IMG/VR virus record: IMGVR_UViG_3300036785_000433
Coordinates: 1 to 26,945 of that record
Source: a virus
DNA length: 26,945 nucleotides
Reading direction: 5' to 3' (one strand)
Shown: one piece after another, positions 15,417 to 20,453 of the stretch
Numbering within the stretch: the first letter of the stretch is position 1
How the letters are laid out: each line of letters opens with the position of its first letter
The notes under the pieces: generated by a model
Database searches by the model: none
What the model saw: only the letters and a program-made list of their open reading frames with translations
What the model was told of the DNA's origin: nothing
Position numbers and translations under genes: made by a program

Positions 15417-15620
15417 TCAATGGCAAGCGATGATGATGCCGTTAGTGACCGCGCCAGCGATGACGATTCCGCTAGTGGTGGCAGCTCCGGCGATGATGTT
15501 TCCCTGCGGGCATGTCGGACCAACCGCAGCGCCGGTCGGCATCAGCAGGATGAACGCGTCAGCCGACATCGACACCAGCAGCACCCCCATCAAAAGAGCT
15601 AGCGAAACGAGACGTTGCAT
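15417..15620 (-). CDS. Short exported peptide with Sec signal
   Basis: This is a 67-residue protein. Residues 1-22 (MQR, a run of Leu/Val/Met, then SADA) form a strong signal peptide with an A-x-A site at A20-D21-A22. The mature part is only about 45 residues, Gly/Ala/Ile-rich with a repeated 'I(I/V)AGA' pattern, and has two cysteines (PTCPQ and the final ACH). The start overlaps the end of the previous gene by 22 nt and is preceded by AGGG. The longer open frame starting at 15671 lies within the upstream gene. No family is recognised. Its place between two other signal-bearing proteins suggests they work as a set. Confidence 0.65.
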   Translation of the reverse strand: MQRLVSLALLMGVLLVSMSADAFILLMPTGAAVGPTCPQGNIIAGAATTSGIVIAGAVTNGIIIACH

Positions 15621-16627
15621 CGCCCTTGCCCTGTTGTGCCAGGAGACGGCGTGACCTTGGCCCCGATCCAATAATTAGCCGGTACCGCGACAGCTGTCGT
15701 CAGCAAATTCAGGCTCTCGATCCCCGCCGTCGCCGTCAGCAAGAAGGGATTCCCCATCAGCGTCCCAGCGTTGATCGGCCCGCTTGCCGTCTGCTGATAG
15801 AATTGCATCGAGCCGGCACTCCCCGCGATATCATTCTCACACGAGATAGCGTAGACAATACTGACCGACAGAGTGCGCATAACACCAAAACCATTACCCG
15901 CCACGCTTAGGTCCATACCCGGCAGCCACGCAAACGATTGAACTCGCACCGGACCCATCGGGACGGTCAGCGCGTTGGCTCCGGCGGTGACGACAAGGGA
16001 TTGCATGTCGGCCGGGAACGTCACCGCGGCATTGGCCGCACCGCCGCCGACCTGCCCCGCGTTGATCGCGTCGCCCGAGCCCGCAGCGGGCGTCAACGTC
16101 GCCTGCACCCCCACCGTAGCGAGGTTTATGCCACCCTGATTAGGCAGCGTGTTCACCGCGGGGAACGTCAAATTGCATCCCGCGGCGATGCACACAAATG
16201 TTTGTCCGTATGTCCACTCGCCACCGGTCACCGGGTGACTGCCGGAAACGACCGTGATCCCGCCGGCGACCCCGCCGAGCACAAACCCGGTGCCGGCCGT
16301 GTTGACCTGCAGACACTGGTATCCGGTCAGCTCGTTGCCACCCAGCGCGACAAGTCCGCTGGGCACCTGGCGCTGAACTGGCAAGGCGGGCAGCTTCCCG
16401 TCCACAGACACCGTGGCAGGGCCGGTGTTCGGTGTGGTGAAATTGGCGCAAACGATGTCCATCGCGGTGTTGTTGAACCCGCCGCCGGTCGTGATGGTCT
16501 GCGCGTTCGCGGTGCCGCCGACGGCGGTCGCCATGAACAGATGAGGCCGGCCGGCGACCGCCTGGGCTTGGGCAAGATCGGGCGCGATTAAAGACAGCGC
16601 CAGAGCGATAGCAAATACGAGTTTCAT
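15599..16627 (-). CDS. Exported protein of unknown function with Sec signal peptide
   Basis: This is a 342-residue protein whose first 21-23 residues form a textbook Sec signal: basic MK, a hydrophobic run (LVFAIALALSLIA) and a cleavage site near AQA. The mature part is Gly/Ala/Thr/Val-rich and beta-type. It contains six cysteines (VCAN, QCLQ, VCIA, GCNL, SCEN, RCNV), an even number that suits disulfide bonds in the periplasm or outside the cell. I do not recognise a family. The start at 16627 overlaps the preceding stop as ATGA, so it is part of the late operon although it looks exported. An in-frame start at 16642 is inside the upstream gene and would spoil the signal. Possible roles include a surface protein made during infection, a lysogenic conversion factor, or a tail adhesin that passes through the periplasm. 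These are inferences. Confidence 0.75.
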   Translation of the reverse strand: MKLVFAIALALSLIAPDLAQAQAVAGRPHLFMATAVGGTANAQTITTGGGFNNTAMDIVCANFTTPNTGPATVSVDGKLPALPVQRQVPSGLVALGGNELTGYQCLQVNTAGTGFVLGGVAGGITVVSGSHPVTGGEWTYGQTFVCIAAGCNLTFPAVNTLPNQGGINLATVGVQATLTPAAGSGDAINAGQVGGGAANAAVTFPADMQSLVVTAGANALTVPMGPVRVQSFAWLPGMDLSVAGNGFGVMRTLSVSIVYAISCENDIAGSAGSMQFYQQTASGPINAGTLMGNPFLLTATAGIESLNLLTTAVAVPANYWIGAKVTPSPGTTGQGRCNVSFR

Positions 16628-17439
16628 GGCACAGTGTACCACTGAGTAGCAGCTACCGATTCGAAGTAAGCGGTCGTGTTGACGGGAACGGTAATATACG
16701 TGCCGACCGCTTGCGCATTGATTGCCGCCGTCGCCGCCGGATAAACATTAAGTGAGTTGGCTCCACTGTTGCGGACCTTACAAATCTGGCCGACCGTTGC
16801 GGGGGCCGGGAGCGCACAGCCGTTACCCACAGCCGCAACCGTGGTGACCTCGTTGAAATTGCTGGGAAGCGGCGCCCAAGGCGCCGTTGCTGTGGCAGTT
16901 ATGTTGCGGGTTACGGTATCTGCGCCGGCGCCGCCTGGGGTACCGTTTGCCGCCGCGGTGACCCGGCCGGTCCCGTCGACGGTGATATTTGCGTTCTGCC
17001 AGGCGCCGGCAACACCCGCGATCGGCGTAAGCGCAGGGGCGGCATCGCTGCGCATGTAGGTAGTGAGCGTGCCATTGATTGCAGTGGCACCGATCGTGTT
17101 GGTCGGGTTGGCCCCCGTTGCACCACCTGGCGCGGTACCGTTGCCCGCGGCGGTGATGCGGCCGGTTCCGTCGACGGTTATGTTCGCGTTCTGCCAAGCC
17201 CCCGCTACACCGGCGATCGGAGCCAAAGCGGGGGCCGCATCGCTGCGCATGTAGGTCGTCAAGGTGCCGGGGTGCGCCGTGCCGTCGATCGTCTGGGTCG
17301 GGCTCCCTGGTGTGCCGCCACCCGGCGGCGTTGCCTGCAGCTGGCTGATCTCGTTGGCGGCGATCTGGAAATTGTTGCGCACCGAAGCCGTCGTCGGGCT
17401 ACCCGTTATTGGAATAGTCGGATCAATTGCGGAAGGCAT
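16624..17439 (-). CDS. Fibre-like virion protein with 65-residue tandem repeat
   Basis: This is a 271-residue Ala/Thr/Gly-rich protein. Its start MPSAIDPTIPITGSPTTASV and the helix RNNFQIAANEISQLQA resemble the N-terminus of many Rhizobiales phage tail proteins. A 65-residue unit occurs once in full and once in part, with the block TLTTYMRSDAAPAL then PIAGVAGAWQNANITVDGTG repeated almost exactly; nucleotide spacing is 195 bp. The C-terminus (about 188-271) is a beta-rich domain with 'ATVGQICKVRNSGANSLNVY' and 'VNTTAYFESVAATQWYTVP', a pattern common in phage proteins that form trimeric beta structures. I chose ATG 17439 rather than 17487 because it follows the upstream stop by 1 nt and matches the homologous N-terminus. 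It probably takes part in an adsorption or decoration structure. The stop overlaps the next start (ATGA). Confidence 0.75.
   Translation of the reverse strand: MPSAIDPTIPITGSPTTASVRNNFQIAANEISQLQATPPGGGTPGSPTQTIDGTAHPGTLTTYMRSDAAPALAPIAGVAGAWQNANITVDGTGRITAAGNGTAPGGATGANPTNTIGATAINGTLTTYMRSDAAPALTPIAGVAGAWQNANITVDGTGRVTAAANGTPGGAGADTVTRNITATATAPWAPLPSNFNEVTTVAAVGNGCALPAPATVGQICKVRNSGANSLNVYPAATAAINAQAVGTYITVPVNTTAYFESVAATQWYTVP
16955..17306 (-). repeat. Two tandem 195-bp coding repeats
   Basis: The block containing 'gcatcgctgcgcatgtaggt' occurs at 17042 and again at 17237 on the plus strand, giving a period of 195 bp (65 codons). Much of each unit is also shared, including the 'gcgttctgccaagc/gcgttctgccaggc' region. 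The second copy in translation order is shortened at its C-terminal end. Confidence 0.85.
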
Positions 17440-17440
17440 T

Positions 17441-18142
17441 TCAGAGGGTATCCCACAGCGATTGAGCGTTGTCCCAGAGCGAGGCACCGGAGTCCCAAGT
17501 GCTTCCCGCTACAGCGACCCCTTGATCCCAGGTCGACAAACCGGCGTCCCAGAGCGATTGGCCGCCATCCCAAATGCTACCTTCTTGGGTGTGGATCTTG
17601 ATGATCGCCGCCGGCACGTCGACCAGCATGTCCTGCGGCGGCACCTTCCAGATGTCGACCTCGATCGATTCGAGCGGAACGGATGGCGGCTGCCACCCGT
17701 CGGTGTCATCGAGCACCGTGTTGAGCGCGAATTCGAACTGGTAGAAGAGCCGGGCGCGATCGAGATCGAGCGGGCGGGCGCCGCTGAACCAATAGCCCTG
17801 CTGGTTGACAGTGAGGCACATGGCCGGCGGCCAGTTGAGCAGCGCATGGTTTAGCGCCACCTGGATGTCCTCGGTGCTCATAGCCGGCGCCTGGCCGCGG
17901 CGGTCGCCTGTCGCGTCGAGCTCGACGACAACGCCGATCGTTTTGCGTACGAACTGGTAGAGCCCGACCATGTTGTGGTTGCCGTCCGATTCCTGGTCGA
18001 GCAGGATCACATAGGCGGCGGGCAGCGGCATGTTGGCGTTATAGTTCTGCAATCCCTGGGTGAACTGGGCGGCGCCGGCAACCCGGCCGCCAAACGGCGG
18101 GCAATAGGCGCGCAGTTGTTGGATCGTGGCGTCGATGATCAG
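17441..18142 (-). CDS. Tail terminator-like protein with C-terminal S-x-W-D heptad repeats
   Basis: The reading frame gives 233 residues if it begins at the CTG at 18142, which overlaps the gp10-like stop as CTGA. The first in-frame conventional start is a TTG at 18052. That later start would remove 'IIDATIQQLRAYCPPFGGRV', which looks like the real N-terminus of this family, so CTG is preferred. The body has LPLPAAYVILLDQESDG, a YQFVRKTIGVVVELDA strand and a DRARLFYQFEFALNTVL segment, as in terminator-type proteins that cap the tail tube and join it to the head. After the normal domain there are six heptads (residues about 189-233), each of the form S-x-W-D-x-G-x, such as SIWDGGQ and SLWDAGL. 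Similar repeats open the gp46-like protein 14 kb away. The function of the repeats is unknown. The next gene starts 1 nt after the stop. Confidence 0.82.
   Translation of the reverse strand: MIIDATIQQLRAYCPPFGGRVAGAAQFTQGLQNYNANMPLPAAYVILLDQESDGNHNMVGLYQFVRKTIGVVVELDATGDRRGQAPAMSTEDIQVALNHALLNWPPAMCLTVNQQGYWFSGARPLDLDRARLFYQFEFALNTVLDDTDGWQPPSVPLESIEVDIWKVPPQDMLVDVPAAIIKIHTQEGSIWDGGQSLWDAGLSTWDQGVAVAGSTWDSGASLWDNAQSLWDTL
17444..17578 (-). repeat. S-x-W-D heptad repeat array in the tail terminator-like protein
   Basis: Six repeats of about 21 bp encode SIWDGGQ, SLWDAGL, STWDQGV, STWDSGA, SLWDNAQ and SLWDTL, with a 4-residue insert (AVAG) in the middle. On the plus strand this shows as recurring 'tcccag' or 'tcccaa' blocks. 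Codons vary between units, so selection is on the protein pattern rather than recent DNA duplication. Confidence 0.85.
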
Positions 18143-18681
18143 GACTTGGTTTCTTTCCAGGTCAGGCCGTCATCAAACGCCTTGTTCACCCGGCGTTGCA
18201 GATTAGCCGCTTCCTGTTGCATGACGCGGTCGAGGTGCGGGCGCGGCTGTAGCACGCGCGAGGCGAAGACGCTGCGCGCCCGGTGCCGGCGCGCGAGCAC
18301 CCGTTGACGGGCGCCTCCCCCAGGGTTCCCGCCACCCCGCGCGCCGGCTTCGAGGAACAGAGCGTAAAACGCGCGCTCGCGCACGGCGAAACCGTTGCCC
18401 TCCGGGTAGACGTAGGTACGCAGCGACGAGCGCAGCGTGCCGGAGATGCGCACCGGCGGTTCGCCCGGCGCCGAGGCGCGATAGGTGCCAGGCCGGTAGT
18501 TGCCGCGATAGGCCGAGCCGCCGCCGCCGCGATAGGTACGCCCGCCGCCGGTGCTGCGGTTGATCAGGCGTCCGGTCTTTGTCTTGATGTCGTTGCCGGC
18601 GCTGCGCATCAGCGCGCGCAATTCTTTCTTGTCGAGCGCCACCTCGCCCCAGCTGGTGATGCTCAGCTTGAGCTGGCTCAC
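18139..18681 (-). CDS. Neck / tail-completion protein, HK97 gp10 family
   Basis: This is a 180-residue protein of the HK97 gp10-like group. Key signs are the early helix 'LDKKELRALMRSAGNDIKTK' (about 16-35), the 'SAPGEPPVRISGTLRSSL' segment, the familiar 'G-x-P-P-x-x-x-T-G-x-L-x-x-S' motif, and 'FYALFLEAGARGGGNPGGGARQR' in the region where family members have 'Y-A-x-x-x-E-x-G-T'. A Gly/Arg/Tyr-rich loop at about 43-68 is expanded. It is expected to sit at the head-tail junction and help tail joining. The start is GTG directly after the adaptor's TAA. The stop TGA overlaps the putative CTG start of the tail terminator gene. Confidence 0.85.
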   Translation of the reverse strand: MSQLKLSITSWGEVALDKKELRALMRSAGNDIKTKTGRLINRSTGGGRTYRGGGGSAYRGNYRPGTYRASAPGEPPVRISGTLRSSLRTYVYPEGNGFAVRERAFYALFLEAGARGGGNPGGGARQRVLARRHRARSVFASRVLQPRPHLDRVMQQEAANLQRRVNKAFDDGLTWKETKS

Positions 18682-19143
18682 TTAATGAACCAGCGCTGTG
18701 GCGCCATTCTCAGCAAAAAGGCTCTCGCGTTCTGCATCGCTGTCGCCTTGGGTGGTGTGGGATCTTTCGAGCTCGACCTCGAATTCGGCGAAGCGTTTGC
18801 GGCCTCCGACTTCCTTGAGGCGTCGGACGCGGAAGATTTCGGTTCGGAATGTGCCATCGGTCGGCCTCAGCGTGGTACGCATGATGACGTGGGTATTCTC
18901 GACATAGTCGAGCCAGCGGGTGCGGATGAGATGCGAGATCGGGATATCGATCGCCGCGGAATTGTAGAACGTCGAGGGATAGGTCGGCTGGACGTCGGCC
19001 TGCACCGTGGCGATCAGCACGAGGTTCTCGGCGATGCCGCTGTTCGGGCCAGGCGCCTGGTCGCGGCGGTAGAGCATGACGCGCCAGCGCAGCGCACCGA
19101 TCCCGTTCGAGGTGCCGATCTGGCCGGTCGGGTTATCGGCCAC
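18682..19143 (-). CDS. Head-tail adaptor protein
   Basis: This is a 153-residue protein in the usual place for the SPP1 gp16 / HK97 gp7-like adaptor or stopper that closes the portal channel. The family shape is visible: an early 'LRWRVMLYRRDQAPGPNSGI' segment (about 18-37), 'ATVQADVQP' with its strand pattern, then 'IRTRWLDYVENTHVIMR', and 'FRVRRLKEVGGRKRFAEFEVE' near the end, corresponding to the '(Y/F)-x-(I/V)-x-x-(I/V)-x-x-x-x-x-x-(R/K)' closing strands. The start codon is GTG, with AGAGG just upstream, and it overlaps the end of a small ORF. The stop TAA is immediately followed by the GTG of the next gene. Confidence in a head-tail joining role is good; the exact ring identity is less certain. 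Confidence 0.8.
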   Translation of the reverse strand: MADNPTGQIGTSNGIGALRWRVMLYRRDQAPGPNSGIAENLVLIATVQADVQPTYPSTFYNSAAIDIPISHLIRTRWLDYVENTHVIMRTTLRPTDGTFRTEIFRVRRLKEVGGRKRFAEFEVELERSHTTQGDSDAERESLFAENGATALVH

Positions 19144-19219
19144 AAATCCTCTGGGAAACCCCAGGACGCGCGAGGAGCGCGCCGGGCATCAGAGTAGGGG
19201 TCACCTCGGAGAAGCGCAT
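19133..19219 (-). CDS. Possible 28-residue leader ORF, coupled on both sides
   Basis: A 28-codon frame starts with an ATG that overlaps the SciP-like stop (TGATG). It ends at a TAA that overlaps the GTG start region of the head-tail adaptor. The peptide is Pro/Leu/Arg-rich with no recognisable domain. It may be a genuine mini-protein, or it may simply keep ribosomes moving so that the weak GTG start of the next gene is reached. The evidence is only position and the two overlaps, so confidence is low. Confidence 0.35.
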   Translation of the reverse strand: MRFSEVTPTLMPGALLARPGVSQRICGR

Positions 19220-19437
19220 CAGGCGGCGCCCTCGCGCGATTTGCGGCGCTTGCCGGAGTCCTTGAGGCCTTTGAACTGGCCGCCGGCGTAGCGGCGCTGC
19301 CATTCGTCGAGTTCGTCGTCGGAGAGTGCGTAAGCCTCGAGCGCGGCGGCGCGGGTAATGCGGCCGGCGGCGATATCATCGAGGATCTGGGCCTTGCGGC
19401 GTGGGGTCCAGCGATAGGGGGACACCAGCGCGATCAT
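19219..19437 (-). CDS. SciP/DUF1153-like small helix-turn-helix protein
   Basis: This is a 72-residue basic protein. Its core, RWTPRRKAQILDDIAAG then RITRAAALEAYALSDDELDEWQRRY, follows the DUF1153 pattern of SciP: 'W-x-x-RRKA-x-x-x-x-x-I-x-x-G-x-(I/L)-x-x-x-x-A-x-E-x-Y-x-L-S-x-(D/E)-E-x-x-x-WQ'. SciP is the Caulobacter inhibitor of the cell-cycle regulator CtrA. The helix-turn-helix covers about residues 10-60 and is followed by GLK and a Lys/Arg-rich tail. The start at 19437 overlaps the connector stop (ATGA). A longer open frame up to 19917 lies inside the connector gene and is a shadow. Its stop overlaps a short downstream ORF (TGATG). A structural head role is not obvious; DNA binding is the natural inference. 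Whether it acts on CtrA or on phage promoters cannot be read from the sequence. Confidence 0.8.
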   Translation of the reverse strand: MIALVSPYRWTPRRKAQILDDIAAGRITRAAALEAYALSDDELDEWQRRYAGGQFKGLKDSGKRRKSREGAA

Positions 19438-20063
19438 CCGGCAAACTGCCACAACCGGTAGGGCGTCATGACCGACCACGCGGTCGCCGGGAGCGCGCTG
19501 TCGATATCGCCGCGGCCCTCGTAGAGCGCGGCCGTGACCATCAGGATGCCGTGGACGATCGGCCCCGGCACCTGGGCGGGCGTGTCTCCGTAGCCGGCGG
19601 TGTAGGTCATCTGCATCGAATAGGCCGGGATCATCGGCACCAGCGGCGCCTTGAGCATGATCTGCCCCGGCTCGACCTCGAGGTTGAGCACGTAATCCTC
19701 GGGGTCCGCGGCGACGAGCTCGCCGGTTTGGCCCCAGAGGACAGAGCTGACCGCCTGGCAGGGCGCGCGCGGGATCGCGATCGGCTTCCTGATGACCGGC
19801 GGCCAGTTGAGCGGGAACACGATCAGCGATTGCGGCACCAACGGCGATGCGGTCGGCGGCGGCGAATTGGTGATCGTATAGACCAGCGTTTGGGTGATGC
19901 AGGCCCGGTTGAGCCACGCCTCGACCAGCGCGCGCGCGGTCGTCGCGTACATGGTGAGCAGATCATCGTCATAGTCGGAATCGACCCGGCAATGCCGGCG
20001 GACAATATCGAGGACGACCGGCTCGACCGCCGGCGGTGTCACGACGCGCAGCGAGGCGAACAT
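19434..20063 (-). CDS. Head-tail connector protein (gp6-like)
   Basis: This 209-residue protein resembles the gp6/YqbG-type connectors that form a ring under the portal and start the neck. The N-terminal helices (PPAVEPVVLDIVRRHCRVDSDYDDDLL, split here at residues 10-36) carry the family's 'DxxKxHLRV-D-DDxLL' pattern. Then come TARALVEAWLNRACITQTL and a beta-rich part ending in MQMTYTAGYGDTPAQVPGPI, with PxxIxxGILMVTAALYEGRGD near the C-terminus. The order and length fit the family. Translation starts at the ATG built into the end of the upstream hairpin repeat. The stop overlaps the SciP-like start as ATGA. Position after the capsid and before the adaptor and neck genes agrees with the call. 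Confidence 0.88.
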   Translation of the reverse strand: MFASLRVVTPPAVEPVVLDIVRRHCRVDSDYDDDLLTMYATTARALVEAWLNRACITQTLVYTITNSPPPTASPLVPQSLIVFPLNWPPVIRKPIAIPRAPCQAVSSVLWGQTGELVAADPEDYVLNLEVEPGQIMLKAPLVPMIPAYSMQMTYTAGYGDTPAQVPGPIVHGILMVTAALYEGRGDIDSALPATAWSVMTPYRLWQFAG

Positions 20064-20126
20064 CCTACTTCGCTCCTGGCGGAGCTACGAAGGACGAGTC
20101 CTGCGAAACCTTGGTGAAGCAGGACA
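20064..20126 (-). repeat. REP-like hairpin repeat, copy 2 (before the connector gene)
   Basis: This 63-bp spacer is a second copy of the family at 20394-20453. The half next to the downstream ATG (TCCTTCGTAGCTCCGCC, then AGGAGCGAAGTAGG) is almost identical to copy 1. The other hairpin arm has diverged, with 3 mismatches in 11 positions, so the stem is imperfect. It again supplies AGGAG to the downstream start at 20063. Confidence 0.8.
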
Positions 20127-20393
20127 TCAGAGGAAATCGATGTCGCCTTCGTCACCCTGGCGCAACGGCGCTTCACCCGGCGGGCGTATCGTCCATTCGG
20201 CATTCTCCGGCGGCGTCGCATCGTCCGGCGCGATATTGACGGGCTCGGCGATGCCGCGCTCGACCAACCGCTGCGCCATGCGATTGGGAAAGGTGGCGAC
20301 ATCGCCGCGGAAATAAACGTTCCACCTGGTGACGAACCGGACCGCAAGGCGCGGCCCGGCGTTGGTGGCGAAGGATTGGCGCCGGGTGTTCAT
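20127..20393 (-). CDS. Small phage head-module protein of unknown function
   Basis: This is an 88-residue protein. The part around WNVYFRGDVATFPNRMAQRL (about 24-43), followed by VERGIAEP, follows a pattern common in small proteins next to capsid genes: 'Y-x-x-GD-x-A-x-F' then 'A-x-x-L-x-x-x-G-x-A'. Their role is not well defined; head-tail joining or head completion is possible. The C-terminal half is Pro- and acid-rich and probably disordered. It lies between the capsid gene and the gp6-like connector, and both sides carry a copy of the same hairpin repeat. Its start codon is the ATG at the repeat's end, preceded by AGGAG within the repeat. There is no signal peptide or membrane segment. 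Confidence 0.8.
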   Translation of the reverse strand: MNTRRQSFATNAGPRLAVRFVTRWNVYFRGDVATFPNRMAQRLVERGIAEPVNIAPDDATPPENAEWTIRPPGEAPLRQGDEGDIDFL

Positions 20394-20453
20394 CCTACTT
20401 CGCTCCTGCGGAGCTACGAAGGATGAGTCCTTCGTAGCCTTGGCGTAGAAGGG
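20394..20453 (-). repeat. REP-like hairpin repeat, copy 1 (between capsid gene and next gene)
   Basis: This 60-bp spacer is entirely one repeat. Read on the minus strand it starts right after the capsid TGA and contains a perfect 11-bp inverted repeat, GCTACGAAGGA and TCCTTCGTAGC, separated by 4 nt. It then runs into CTCCGCAGGAG and GCGAAGTAGG directly before the next ATG. The AGGAG within it is the likely Shine-Dalgarno of the downstream gene, 9 nt from the start. The last part is nearly identical to copy 2 (20064-20126) and the final bases match copy 3 (2370-2465). The hairpin could protect upstream mRNA ends or separate capsid expression from that of downstream genes. Confidence 0.85.

Noticed and set aside
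2370-20453. The three hairpin repeats as a CRISPR array
   Set aside because: They are far apart, lie between coding genes and have no regular spacers. They behave as dispersed REP-like units.
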